The position numbers and the translations under genes are program-made. From an uncultured Candidatus Saccharibacteria bacterium (GTDB lineage: Bacteria > Patescibacteriota > Saccharimonadia > Saccharimonadales > Saccharimonadaceae): 39,945 nucleotides of DNA. The stretch lies in the NCBI GenBank assembly GCA_938041435.1, contig CALISR010000005.1:1-39945 (forward strand), written 5' to 3'. Positions 7,338 to 15,204 of the stretch are shown piece after piece (positions within the stretch are counted from its first letter, which is position 1; each line of letters begins with the position of its first letter). The notes under the pieces were generated by a model that was not told the DNA's origin, made no database searches, and saw only the letters and a program-made list of their open reading frames with translations.

Positions 7338-8252
7338 ATGTTGCAATATCTTCGTTCGAGTGAGGCAGATCAGACGATTACGCCGCGTGATACGCTGCGG
7401 GTTGGGTCGTGGCTGCGCTGCGAGAAGCCTAGTAGTGAGGAGATCGACAAGCTCCTGGCGCTTGGTATGGACGAAAACATCATCAAAGATGCGCTGGACC
7501 CGCACGAGGTGCCACGTATTGAGTTTGAGGATGAGTGGACGTATTTGATTGCCCGCTTGCCTGATACGGACGATGACTTTAACGACTTTACGACGCCGAT
7601 ATTGTTTGGTATTCACAAAAATTATGTGGTGACGCTCTCGCGCGATAGCCTCGGCCGGCTCTGGCAGCCTTTTGTTGACAAGACGCGGATGAATACGGCA
7701 CGGCGGATTGAGCTCGTAGTGGCAATGATCGAGGCGGTGTCGTTGCAGTACCAGCGGCGAGTGGCAACGATCAACCGACAGATGCGAGCAGCAACGGACG
7801 ACCTCCATACGCTGCGGGCGCGCGATATCGTGACGCTGACCGAGTATGAACGCAAGCTCAATGACTATCTCAATGCACTAGTGCCAATGAACTGGGCGAT
7901 TGAGCGCTTGATGGCAAACCGCAGTCTCCGCCTCAAGGAGGATGATAAGGATGATGTGGAGGATATCTCGATTGACTTGGAGCAGGTGATTGCGCGTTGT
8001 AAGTCGCTTTTGCGCACCATCACTAATGTGCGTGATAGCTACCGCGCCGTGATGGACACGCGCCTGAACGAGACGATCCGCTTACTAACGGTGATCACGG
8101 TGGCATTGACTATCCCAACGATGATCGCTGGGCTTTATGGTATGAATGTGCCTGTGCCAGGGGCGGATGACCCGACGATGTTTTGGAAGATTACCACCGT
8201 GAGTGTGATAGCTGCCATGGCAACCGGGTATTATTTCTTACGCCGGCGGTAG
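7338..8252 (+). CDS. corA: CorA-family magnesium/divalent cation transporter
   Basis: 304 residues. The signature GMN lies in the C-terminal region (IAGLYGMNVPVPG) at the end of the first pore helix (LLTVITVALTIPTMIAGLYGMN), followed by a second helix (ITTVSVIAAMATGYYFL) and the usual basic C-terminus RRR. The N-terminal two thirds form the expected cytoplasmic domain with long charged helices. CorA forms a homopentameric Mg2+ channel in the cytoplasmic membrane. The family also includes ZntB-type zinc proteins, and GMN alone does not separate them. The gene converges on the DsbA-like gene with only three bases between the stop codons. Confidence 0.88.
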   Translation: MLQYLRSSEADQTITPRDTLRVGSWLRCEKPSSEEIDKLLALGMDENIIKDALDPHEVPRIEFEDEWTYLIARLPDTDDDFNDFTTPILFGIHKNYVVTLSRDSLGRLWQPFVDKTRMNTARRIELVVAMIEAVSLQYQRRVATINRQMRAATDDLHTLRARDIVTLTEYERKLNDYLNALVPMNWAIERLMANRSLRLKEDDKDDVEDISIDLEQVIARCKSLLRTITNVRDSYRAVMDTRLNETIRLLTVITVALTIPTMIAGLYGMNVPVPGADDPTMFWKITTVSVIAAMATGYYFLRRR

Positions 8253-8255
8253 GGG

Positions 8256-8966
8256 TTATTGCACCCCACCTGCTTTAAGCAATGTCTTTAGCCCGTGCTC
8301 ACCGCCACCAAAGCCGCTGGTGGTGTAGTCGTTAACGATCATGTAGGGGAGGCCAGTGACGCCGAGCTTGAGGGCGCGGCTGGTGTTTGTGGCGATGTCG
8401 TCTTTGTGTTTCTCGTTTGTCACGCAATCACGGAAGGTCTCCACGTTGAGCCCAATAGCTTCGGCCGATGTTTCAAAATAGCTGACGGGGAGGAGTGGAA
8501 TTTCTTTGGGTACGGCAACGCCTTTGACGCCAATGCCTTTGTCGAAGTAGTCAGCTTTGATGCGGGGCACAATGTGGTGTGTGTATTCCCAATATTTATG
8601 CTGGTCGGCCGCGCAAAATGCTGCCTCGGCACCACGCTCGGTGTTGGGCACGATATCTTTGAGAACGGCAACAATCCGGTGCTCATAGCGCAGTTTGCCC
8701 GACTTGATATACTGCTGGAAGTCTGCAGTGTTCGTGGCAGCCTCGACCTGCGCACAAAATGAGCAAAAGTAGTCGGTGTAGTCGACGAATACATTGGGCG
8801 CAGTGTGGCTGCCCTGCGACATGGCGCTCTGCCAGGGTTCACCTTTGCCAATGTGCTTGTTGGGTGGGCGGTTGACGAGATTGTAGGCGAAGAGGCTGAT
8901 GATTGTGACGACAACAATCCCAAGCATGATATGGATCAAGCTAACCCCTGTTTGTTGTGACTGCAT
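8256..8966 (-). CDS. Membrane-anchored DsbA-like thiol-disulfide oxidoreductase
   Basis: 236 residues. A single N-terminal membrane segment (about 10-29) anchors a thioredoxin-fold domain outside the cell. The active site is YFC68SFC71 after the strand NVFVDYTDYF, and the cis-proline loop is GLP207YMIV. The insert between them is alpha-helical, as in DsbA. CxxC with SF is not the classical CPHC, so the direction (oxidase or reductase) cannot be stated. GGAGG precedes ATG 8966. The gene overlaps the preceding CxxC membrane protein gene by 26 bases, so the two are translated from one transcript and probably cooperate in thiol chemistry of exported proteins such as the Cys-containing surface proteins in this window. 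Confidence 0.82.
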   Translation of the reverse strand: MQSQQTGVSLIHIMLGIVVVTIISLFAYNLVNRPPNKHIGKGEPWQSAMSQGSHTAPNVFVDYTDYFCSFCAQVEAATNTADFQQYIKSGKLRYEHRIVAVLKDIVPNTERGAEAAFCAADQHKYWEYTHHIVPRIKADYFDKGIGVKGVAVPKEIPLLPVSYFETSAEAIGLNVETFRDCVTNEKHKDDIATNTSRALKLGVTGLPYMIVNDYTTSGFGGGEHGLKTLLKAGGVQ

Positions 8967-9564
8967 GATGCTCCTCCTGCTGAGCTAATGTTATATAGAT
9001 GGCGGCAATCTGGCCTGATCGATAGAGCGAAAAAAGACTTAACCCAAGGGCAATGATAAGCACAATGGTGCTGGCAACCGTCGCGGCCGAAGCCGCGGCC
9101 GCTCCCGAGAAAAATACTGCCACGATGGGGAGAATGAGTGATGTACCACAGGGTACGCAGCCTAGGCCAATTGCCGCCGCGACAGAAGCAATACCGCTGA
9201 GGCCGAGCTGCTGGGTGGTTTGCTGGTTGCGCTTGTTGTGCCGAGCAGTGAATATGATAAGCGCGAGCGATATTCCTTGCAGCACTGAGACAAGCACAAG
9301 CAGTGCACCCGTCAGTGATGTCGCGGCCTGGCGTGCAATCTCCACGAGCATCGTCCCAATCACACCAAGCTTGTCAACAAATGGCAAGCGAGATACCAAC
9401 AGCGCACCATAGAACCCGCCGTTAGTTAAGAGAAAAATCAGCCAGGCAAAACCCAGCGCCCCAACCAGCGCACTTGCCGCATACCATGGCCGGCGCAGCA
9501 CTTGGATGATACCACTCAGCGCAGTAGGAATGTTATGGCGTAGCGAAGAAAGACGATGTTTCAT
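8941..9564 (-). CDS. Polytopic membrane protein with CxxC, partner of DsbA-like protein
   Basis: 207 residues with about five hydrophobic segments (near 28-47, 52-75, 83-106, 124-152, 156-182). The fourth contains GLGC136VPC139GTS, a CxxC in the membrane, reminiscent of CcdA/DsbD or VKOR-type electron carriers, although I do not see a full match to either family. The overlap with the downstream DsbA-like gene makes a redox partnership likely: it could recycle CxxC 68/71 of that protein. The start ATG 9564 is supported by a TATAAT element 10 bases upstream. There is no recognisable ribosome site. Confidence 0.6.
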   Translation of the reverse strand: MKHRLSSLRHNIPTALSGIIQVLRRPWYAASALVGALGFAWLIFLLTNGGFYGALLVSRLPFVDKLGVIGTMLVEIARQAATSLTGALLVLVSVLQGISLALIIFTARHNKRNQQTTQQLGLSGIASVAAAIGLGCVPCGTSLILPIVAVFFSGAAAASAATVASTIVLIIALGLSLFSLYRSGQIAAIYITLAQQEEHHAVTTNRG

Positions 9565-9574
9565 CAGTGTCTCT

Positions 9575-9584
9575 ATTATACCAC
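9575..9584 (-). promoter_or_regulatory. Extended -10 promoter of the thiol-redox pair
   Basis: Minus strand TG-G-TATAAT (hexamer 9575-9580), 10 bases before ATG 9564. The predicted leader is about 4 bases. The -35 is weak. Confidence 0.55.
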
Positions 9585-9621
9585 TGAGTGCTGTAAACCT
9601 CTGTGCTTATCCCATTGATGG

Positions 9622-10254
9622 TTACTCTGTGACGCCGTAGCCAAGTAGGCCAGTATAATTGCGCTGCTGATTGGCAAAGACACGTATCTTGTTATTCTCA
9701 TTGCCGCCAACAGTGGTGAGCATGCCGTCATCATTGCGCAGGACAATATGCGTATGGTCGCCAAAGACGGGCGAAGCGCGGTAGATTGCTACGTCGCCAG
9801 GGCGGGGCTGGTAGCCACTATCGGCTGGCTTGAAGCGACCTGCTGACTCGTAATACTCACGCAGCGTGAAGGTGCCTGGGATGCGCCAGCTACCAGTGTG
9901 TGGGTTCTTGAGCGGCGCACCAGCTTGCTGCATCGTCCAGCTGACGAAATCGGCACACCATGCCTCGTGCGCTCCTTGGCTATATTTTGTACCAGCGGGC
10001 TGAGCGGCAAACTCTGCCTGAGTAAGCTGGATAACCTTGCGGCGAGTAGGGCTGAGGGTATGCGTGTCGACCTCAGGAAACTGGGTTAGCCCTGGCGAAC
10101 GATCGAGCGTGGCCACATGCGACGTACCTTGGAGCTTGTAAAGAATTTTGCGCCAGCCAATCGCTGTGCCGACGATGCCGCCAATAACGAGAAGGAGGGC
10201 AAGGCAGATGGTGATAATGGTTGCTCGGTGGCTGAGAGGGAATAATCGTTTCAT
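9622..10254 (-). CDS. Membrane-anchored CHAP-domain hydrolase
   Basis: 210 residues from ATG 10254. A longer frame exists, but the promoter immediately before 10254 excludes it. A short basic N-terminus and one membrane helix (about 11-33) are followed by an extracellular CHAP domain: QGAHEAWC100ADFVSWTMQQAGAP contains the catalytic cysteine, QPRPGDVAIY is the typical second block, and DHTH169IVL the catalytic histidine, followed by GGNENN with the third residue. CHAP enzymes are NlpC/P60-like amidases or endopeptidases that cut peptidoglycan stem peptides. The job here may be the cell's own wall turnover or attack on the host-cell wall; the sequence cannot separate these. Confidence 0.8.
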   Translation of the reverse strand: MKRLFPLSHRATIITICLALLLVIGGIVGTAIGWRKILYKLQGTSHVATLDRSPGLTQFPEVDTHTLSPTRRKVIQLTQAEFAAQPAGTKYSQGAHEAWCADFVSWTMQQAGAPLKNPHTGSWRIPGTFTLREYYESAGRFKPADSGYQPRPGDVAIYRASPVFGDHTHIVLRNDDGMLTTVGGNENNKIRVFANQQRNYTGLLGYGVTE

Positions 10255-10260
10255 ACGTAT

Positions 10261-10266
10261 AGTATA
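10261..10266 (-). promoter_or_regulatory. -10 box for leaderless CHAP gene
   Basis: Minus-strand TATACT (10261-10266) stands 6 bases before ATG 10254, putting +1 on the A of ATG. I see no good -35. Confidence 0.55.
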
Positions 10267-10345
10267 CACCGCGTGGTGATGAGATGCTTGTTGGTTAGTT
10301 GCTGGTTGGATGGCAGTAAGGGTGTTTCGAGCTGTGAGTGAGGAT

Positions 10346-10594
10346 TTATTTTGTTGAATAGCTGCATACCATAGCGGCGAAATTACCAAGTGCCTTGCCG
10401 ACATCTTTCCATTGGCGACACCGAAACAGGTCGTGTGCGGTAATGAGCAGTGCTGCACCAATGATAATAAGCAGTATAGCTAAGGTATACCCTGCGAGAG
10501 ATGACTGACTGATGAATAGCTGCAGCGCATAGTAGCCTGCCGCAAGCGCGAGACCAAAGATGATGAGACTGAGGAGTTTGAAGAGGTAATGCAT
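10346..10594 (-). CDS. Small membrane protein of unknown function
   Basis: 82 residues from ATG 10594, chosen because the promoter at 10604-10632 overlaps the longer frame. Two hydrophobic segments are visible: about 5-27 (KLLSLIIFGLALAAGYYALQLF) and 37-54 (TLAILLIIIGAALLITA), separated by a short polar loop, then a cytosolic-type basic tail with two cysteines. I do not recognise the family. It is divergent from the large unknown gene at 10684, with only about 90 bases between the two start codons, so the two may be co-regulated. Confidence 0.5.
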   Translation of the reverse strand: MHYLFKLLSLIIFGLALAAGYYALQLFISQSSLAGYTLAILLIIIGAALLITAHDLFRCRQWKDVGKALGNFAAMVCSYSTK

Positions 10595-10603
10595 GGTGGT
10601 TTG

Positions 10604-10632
10604 ATTATGGTACGATAGCAAAAATATGTCAA
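10604..10632 (-). promoter_or_regulatory. Promoter of the small membrane protein gene
   Basis: Minus strand: -35 TTGACA (10627-10632), 17-base spacer, -10 CATAAT (10604-10609), 9 bases before ATG 10594. The -35 boxes of this and the divergent promoter at 10648 are separated by 15 bases. Confidence 0.6.
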
Positions 10633-10647
10633 CGACATATATAGTAT

Positions 10648-10676
10648 TTGACACAATAATAGTATAACTCTATAGT
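10648..10676 (+). promoter_or_regulatory. Promoter of the 539-residue unknown gene, leaderless
   Basis: -35 TTGACA (10648-10653), 17 bases, -10 TATAGT (10671-10676). Transcription should start at about 10683-10684, which selects the second ATG (10684) over the ATG at 10678, since the latter would lie upstream of +1. Confidence 0.65.
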
Positions 10677-10683
10677 TATGCAT

Positions 10684-12303
10684 ATGTTTCAACCACCTCG
10701 CCCCCTCCTGTATAACACAGCACCACTAACAAGCCAGCAGCTCAAAGAACTCCTTAAGGAGTATGTCCAGCACTATCGCGAGTTGCTATGTACGCCTGAT
10801 ACTATGAAGCAATTACTCAGGCCACATTCGTATAGCGGCGCAAAGGCAGATGAGGTTGTGGATGCTGTCGTTGACATTGTCAATATGTGGGGATATTACT
10901 TCTACCAGCCAACTGGCAAGACAGCTGCAAATCAGGAGAAAAAGCGTTTTGCGCAGCAGCAGCTGCACGATATTCGCGCAATGGCTGACGAGATTCCTGA
11001 TCTTGCGAAGGTTATGTCTGAGATTGAAGAGACAGTCTGGCAAAAGCTTGATCTAGAAGTGAACCAGCAATCAGCTGAATCTCTTGTGGCTGAGGCTGGT
11101 GATATCGATCGAAAAGAATTGTTTGATAGGTTGGTGACACACTATGTACGACTCAATGAGTATTATGATAGTGAGGGAGAAGCAACCGCTGAGCAGAAGG
11201 AGCAACTGGATGACATTGTGCAGCATATGCGCACTATTATCGATGAGAATATTGCTGCAAAACGTAAGATGTTTGCTAATCGCTATTGGTCAGTAGCAGC
11301 TGAGACTTTGTATAAAGCGCCTTTTCTCACTAGCCGTCTGTATCATATCAGTGGTGCTGATGAGGACTTTGAGCGGGTTTTGAATCTTGCTAGCCTATAT
11401 CGCACAGCGATGTATAGTACGCTCGGTGGGTCTGTACCAGCCCTACCAAGCCTTGATGATGCAGATATCGTACCACTCTCGCAGGCAGAGCTTAAGCGTG
11501 ACAGAAAGGCGAGTACCTATATCTATGATGTTGAGTTTGTCGTTCTCTCACTGGTGGAGGACTGTCTGAGAGAAGGCCAGCCTGACAAGGCACGCCAGAT
11601 TGAGCGCTACCTCATTAATCCGTATATGCGTGCTGTTGCGGATACGTACTATGTTCTTAATCACGAAGATCCAACCGGCAAGAGACAAAAGCGCGCTGCG
11701 GCATACGTTATCGAAAGAGAGGACATAGCCTACGTAAAACATGGTGATGAGGATATCGATGATGAGATAGTCATCAATGAGCTTGACAGTGGACGTATTG
11801 CTTTTGATGAGGAGATACGCCGTCGCTATATTGCATATGTACGGCAGTCAGCAGCTACTGGCAAAAATAATCATGTGATACTTGCCCTCGGAGCACTACA
11901 GCAATGTTGTGAGTACACCAATAGGGATCGTACTGCTATCTGCCAAGTTGTCTGGGAAAAATTACGGAGTACGCTTCGTCCTACAGAATGGCGGCACCCA
12001 GTCATTATTAGTGCTGAACAGTCTGAATGTCTCTATCTTTTATGGAGATACGATGATGCAGATAAAGTGGATAATTGGCTTAGGCAGCTATACATGAATG
12101 ATCCTAGCTACAATATAGTTAAATTCTGTCTCTTACGGTTTGCGTTTGATCCAAAGGTATTTGCAACACTGGAAGATATTATTATGAAAGACACAACAGG
12201 TCACCTCCAGCCGAAACTTAGTAGGACACTCAGGGATCTTCGATTCTATCTTTGTCGCGCGATAGAAGATGCGTTTCAGTGTGAAAAGCAGATAAAAGAA
12301 TAG
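10684..12303 (+). CDS. Large unrecognised soluble protein
   Basis: 539 residues (541 if ATG 10678 were used). It has no signal peptide and no membrane segment, and is very rich in charged residues and predicted helix throughout, for example long amphipathic stretches near residues 80-220. A cluster of acidic residues (HGDEDIDDEIVINELDSG) sits around 355-375. Several cysteines near the C-terminus do not form a zinc-finger pattern. I find no catalytic motif and do not recognise a family. The arrangement of helical units could be a TPR/HEAT-like scaffold, but this is only an impression. By eye the codon use and base composition are more A+T-rich than the flanking genes, which may mean recent acquisition or weak expression. 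It is a single-gene unit, divergent from a small membrane protein gene. Confidence 0.6.
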   Translation: MFQPPRPLLYNTAPLTSQQLKELLKEYVQHYRELLCTPDTMKQLLRPHSYSGAKADEVVDAVVDIVNMWGYYFYQPTGKTAANQEKKRFAQQQLHDIRAMADEIPDLAKVMSEIEETVWQKLDLEVNQQSAESLVAEAGDIDRKELFDRLVTHYVRLNEYYDSEGEATAEQKEQLDDIVQHMRTIIDENIAAKRKMFANRYWSVAAETLYKAPFLTSRLYHISGADEDFERVLNLASLYRTAMYSTLGGSVPALPSLDDADIVPLSQAELKRDRKASTYIYDVEFVVLSLVEDCLREGQPDKARQIERYLINPYMRAVADTYYVLNHEDPTGKRQKRAAAYVIEREDIAYVKHGDEDIDDEIVINELDSGRIAFDEEIRRRYIAYVRQSAATGKNNHVILALGALQQCCEYTNRDRTAICQVVWEKLRSTLRPTEWRHPVIISAEQSECLYLLWRYDDADKVDNWLRQLYMNDPSYNIVKFCLLRFAFDPKVFATLEDIIMKDTTGHLQPKLSRTLRDLRFYLCRAIEDAFQCEKQIKE

Positions 12304-12405
12304 AGGACTGTGCTGCAATAATAGAGAGCCTGAAATAGCACTTAGGAGCGTTCTTAATAAAGTGATTTTGAAAGACTGCTGCGCCTTTCGCTTTCTTTCC
12401 CTCTA

Positions 12406-12507
12406 TGTTATAATTCGACCCAACGGACGGTTGTTAGCATATAGCTGGGAGTGATTCAAGCAGAGGCCTGTTTGGGTGTGGGGCTCGTAGCATAAGAAAG
12501 GAGTTTT
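12406..12507 (+). promoter_or_regulatory. Extended -10 promoter and ~87-base leader of the ABC transporter unit
   Basis: TGT-TATAAT (hexamer 12409-12414) predicts a start at about 12421. The leader begins with CAAC-GGACG-GTTG, which can fold, and ACCCAA near its beginning can pair with TTTGGGT at about 12472. It ends with AAAGGAG before ATG 12508. It is much longer than the other leaders in the window, so some RNA-level control is possible. I do not match it to a known riboswitch. Confidence 0.4.
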
Positions 12508-13272
12508 ATGACTCAAACCAAACCAATCATAACGGTGGATGGCTTGACCAAAACCTATGCCGGTACGCCAGTGGTGGATGGGATATCCTTCACGGTTAAG
12601 ACGGGCGAGATTTTTGGCTTGCTGGGGCCCAATGGTGCTGGTAAGACCACGACACTGGAGATGCTCGAGGCGCTGCGGTCGATTGACGCTGGCCGGGCGA
12701 CCATTGACGGCATTGATGTTGCCAAGCAGCCCAAGCAGATTAAGCAGATCATTGGCATCCAGCTGCAGTCGACCACCTTTTACGATAAGCTGACTCTGCG
12801 CGAACAGCTACGTATGTTTGCGAGCCTGTATGGTCGGCGGGTTGATGCTGATGCGTTGCTAGCCAAGGTACAGCTCAGTGCGAAGGCCGGCAGCTACGTG
12901 GAGCAGCTGAGTGGTGGGCAAAAGCAGCGCTTTGCGATTGCCGCCACGCTGGTGAATCAGCCCAAGGTGCTGTTTTTGGATGAGCCGACGACGGGCCTAG
13001 ATCCGCAAGCGCGGCGCAACCTGTGGGAGCTGATCAAAACCATCCGCGATGAAGGCATGACCATTGTGCTGACTACCCACTATATGGACGAGGCCGAGCT
13101 GCTGTGCGACCGCCTGGCGATTATGGACGCGGGCAAGATCATCACCATTGATACGCCGCAGCACCTTATCGAGCAGCTGCTGGCGCGCGGCTTTACCAAG
13201 CAGCAAACGGTCGAGCCTGCCAACCTCGAGGATGTATTTATTGATTTAACCGGCAAGGCCATTCGGGAGTAG
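12508..13272 (+). CDS. ABC transporter ATP-binding protein (DrrA-like)
   Basis: 254 residues. Walker A GPNGAGKTT (40-48), Q-loop near residue 85 (IGIQLQSTTFYDKLT), signature LSGGQ (134-138), Walker B VLFLDEP (154-160) with catalytic E159, and the H-loop TTHYMDEAE are all intact. The family is the CCM/DrrA/NatA type that pairs with ABC-2 permeases to export drugs, lipids or polysaccharides, or, as NatA, ions. The start has AAAGGAG 8 bases upstream. The permease gene follows with zero spacing (TAG directly followed by ATG), so the two form one operon and one complex at the cytoplasmic membrane. The substrate is unknown. Confidence 0.9.
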   Translation: MTQTKPIITVDGLTKTYAGTPVVDGISFTVKTGEIFGLLGPNGAGKTTTLEMLEALRSIDAGRATIDGIDVAKQPKQIKQIIGIQLQSTTFYDKLTLREQLRMFASLYGRRVDADALLAKVQLSAKAGSYVEQLSGGQKQRFAIAATLVNQPKVLFLDEPTTGLDPQARRNLWELIKTIRDEGMTIVLTTHYMDEAELLCDRLAIMDAGKIITIDTPQHLIEQLLARGFTKQQTVEPANLEDVFIDLTGKAIRE

Positions 13273-14478
13273 ATGATGCGAGTCAAGTCATATTGGATTG
13301 GAGTATATGGGCAGGTGCGCGCCCTACAAAAGCGCTTTATGCGCGATGGGATGTCACTGTTTTTTACCTTTTTGTTCCCGCTCATCTTTTTGCTAGTGTT
13401 TGGCGCGATTTTTAATAACCAGACCACCAGCTTTGATGTGGCGATTATTAACCACTCGAAGAGCGAATTTGCCAAGCAGTTTGTGGAGCAAGCCAAGGCA
13501 AACAAAGATACGACGCTCAAAGTGAAGGACGTCAAGGATATGCAGGAAGCGCGCGAGAAGCTAAAGCACTCGGAGCTCAGTGGTATCATCGAGCTGCCAG
13601 CCGACTTTGGCGAAGCGAAGCCAGCCCAAGCGGGCGCTCCTGGCCAGGGCAGCGGCCAGGGTCAGCAACCTGACACCCCTCAACCCGGGCAGGGGAATGC
13701 CACTGGCCAAACCCAAGTGCGTCCAAGCGGCACTTTGCGCGTGCTTTACGCGAAGGGCTCGGAGCAGTCTGGTAATACGCTGACGGCTATTATGGGGCAG
13801 ATTGTTAATGGTATTAATAAGGGTATGGGTCAGCCCGAGCCACCGCTGAAGGTTGCGGGCCAGGCTGTGGGTGATGAGCAGCTCAAGACCTTCGACTATA
13901 CCTTTACTGGCCTGCTCGCCTTTAGTTTGCTGAGCATGGGGATCTTTGGCCTGGCTAACCAGATGCCGACGGAGAAGCAAAAGGGTTCCTACCGGCGTCT
14001 TCGGGCGTCGCCCTTTACAGCAGGGCAGCTGATTCTGGCGGTAGGTATCCACTACACGATTGTATCGCTGCTGAGTGCCGCTATGATGATAGTGGTGGGG
14101 ATGAGCGTCTTCCACTTCAACATGCGTGGTGACTGGCTACTGGCCGTGCCGTTTCTTACTCTGTCCGCGCTGCTGATGGTAGGGTTTGGCTTGCTGGTTG
14201 GCGGCTGGGCCAAGAATGAGAACCAGTCGGCACCGCTGGGTAACCTGGTAGCCTTCCCGATGATGTTCCTTTCCGGCACCTTCTTCCCGTCCTTTACGTT
14301 CCCGGAGTGGCTGCGCACGCTGAGCCAGTTCATCCCAATGACACCTGTGACTGATGGTCTGCGCCTCATTATGACCGAGCACGCCAGCCTGGCAGAGGTG
14401 CTGCCGTACGCTGGCGCTGTTGGCCTATGGATACTGGTGGTGTACGTAGCGGCGATCAAGCTGTTCCGGTGGGAATAA
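13273..14478 (+). CDS. ABC-2 type permease with large Gly/Gln/Pro-rich outer loop
   Basis: 401 residues. The first helix is near residues 30-50, followed by a large extracytoplasmic domain to about residue 215, then five helices in the last 180 residues, the normal ABC-2 plan. The motif region FPMMFLSGTFFPSFTFPEWLRTLSQFIPMTPVTDGLR is typical of DrrB/YhaP-type permeases. Within the outer domain about 40 residues (near 115-155) are low-complexity, rich in Gly, Gln, Pro and Ala, probably a flexible linker and a lineage-specific insertion. ATG 13273 is immediately followed by a second ATG, and either could serve. It works with the preceding ATPase. Confidence 0.87.
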   Translation: MMRVKSYWIGVYGQVRALQKRFMRDGMSLFFTFLFPLIFLLVFGAIFNNQTTSFDVAIINHSKSEFAKQFVEQAKANKDTTLKVKDVKDMQEAREKLKHSELSGIIELPADFGEAKPAQAGAPGQGSGQGQQPDTPQPGQGNATGQTQVRPSGTLRVLYAKGSEQSGNTLTAIMGQIVNGINKGMGQPEPPLKVAGQAVGDEQLKTFDYTFTGLLAFSLLSMGIFGLANQMPTEKQKGSYRRLRASPFTAGQLILAVGIHYTIVSLLSAAMMIVVGMSVFHFNMRGDWLLAVPFLTLSALLMVGFGLLVGGWAKNENQSAPLGNLVAFPMMFLSGTFFPSFTFPEWLRTLSQFIPMTPVTDGLRLIMTEHASLAEVLPYAGAVGLWILVVYVAAIKLFRWE

Positions 14479-14502
14479 CGAGATAACGAAAAGAGGAGGG
14501 GG

Positions 14503-15090
14503 ATGCGCCGAAGCACGCAGGTGATAATAACAGGGGTGGTTATTGTTATAACCATCAGCCTGGTTGGCGCGGCGTGGTATCTTCAGCAGCATCGCCCCCA
14601 GCCTGCAAGGCAGACAGACGCTGCGAGGTTTCAGGCAGAGTACCCACGGGTTGCAGCGGATAACCGCTTTGTCTACGCACGTGATGTTGCTGTGCTGGAT
14701 ATGCTAGAGCGTGGCACGGGCGTGGTGTTTCTTGGCTACCCGCAGTGCCCGTGGTGCCAGCGGCTGAGCGAGTATGTTGACCAAGCCGCTCGTGCTGAGG
14801 GTATTGATGTGATTCACTATCTCAACATTCGTCAGGCGCGTGCTAGCAAGAACGAGACATACCAAAAGCTGGTGGCGCGTCTTGCGCCTTACCTCAGTAA
14901 GGATGAGGACGGCCAACCGCGGATTTTTGTGCCTGATGTGACGATCGTCAAGCACGGGTCAATCGTGTGGCGCTACAAAGAAGAGCCAACTGGTGATAGC
15001 GCTATCACCCCCGATCGGTATTGGACTGCAGAGCGGGCTCAGCGGGCAGTTGCGCAGCTGCGGCGTGCGATGCAGACAATGAAGCGCTAG
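14503..15090 (+). CDS. Membrane-anchored thioredoxin-like protein (CPWC)
   Basis: 195 residues. One N-terminal helix (about 7-26) anchors a thioredoxin-fold domain outside. VVFLGYPQC82PWC85QRL is the active site on the first strand-helix turn, and the cis-proline lies in FVP144DVTIVK. It resembles the PedC/BrcD-like group of bacterial thioredoxin-like proteins involved in disulfide handling of exported peptides, but the match is from memory of the motif only. The gene follows the ABC-2 permease by 24 bases with AGAGGAGGGG before the start, so it belongs to the same transcript. This suggests that the exporter's cargo, or the loop of the permease, may need thiol processing (inference). Confidence 0.75.
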   Translation: MRRSTQVIITGVVIVITISLVGAAWYLQQHRPQPARQTDAARFQAEYPRVAADNRFVYARDVAVLDMLERGTGVVFLGYPQCPWCQRLSEYVDQAARAEGIDVIHYLNIRQARASKNETYQKLVARLAPYLSKDEDGQPRIFVPDVTIVKHGSIVWRYKEEPTGDSAITPDRYWTAERAQRAVAQLRRAMQTMKR

Positions 15091-15148
15091 ACTGGGCGCT
15101 ATGCAGATAACAAAACGGAAATACTGCTGCTATGACAGAGGAGATAAT

Positions 15149-15204
15149 ATGACGTATAATTCATTCAAGATGCCTACCAAGCGCGGCGTAGTGGGTCGTC
15201 ACGA
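15149..15204 (+). other. Probable true 5' end of the Cys-rich gene, out of frame
   Basis: GAGGAG precedes ATG 15149, and the frame reads sensibly (MTYNSFKMPTKRGVVGRHE) until about 15205, where the following gene continues in another frame. One extra G at CACGAG/TGCTTGAT would join both into a single protein of about 102 residues. This is therefore either a sequencing or assembly indel or a genuine frameshift. Confidence 0.5.

Noticed and set aside
8246..8267. GGGGT/ACCCC hairpin between the corA-like and dsbA-like stop codons as terminator
   Set aside because: Only a 5-bp stem and no T-tract on either side.
9622..10461. Longer form of the CHAP protein (279 residues)
   Set aside because: The extension contains the TATACT promoter element and reads as non-coding; the membrane anchor begins directly after ATG 10254.
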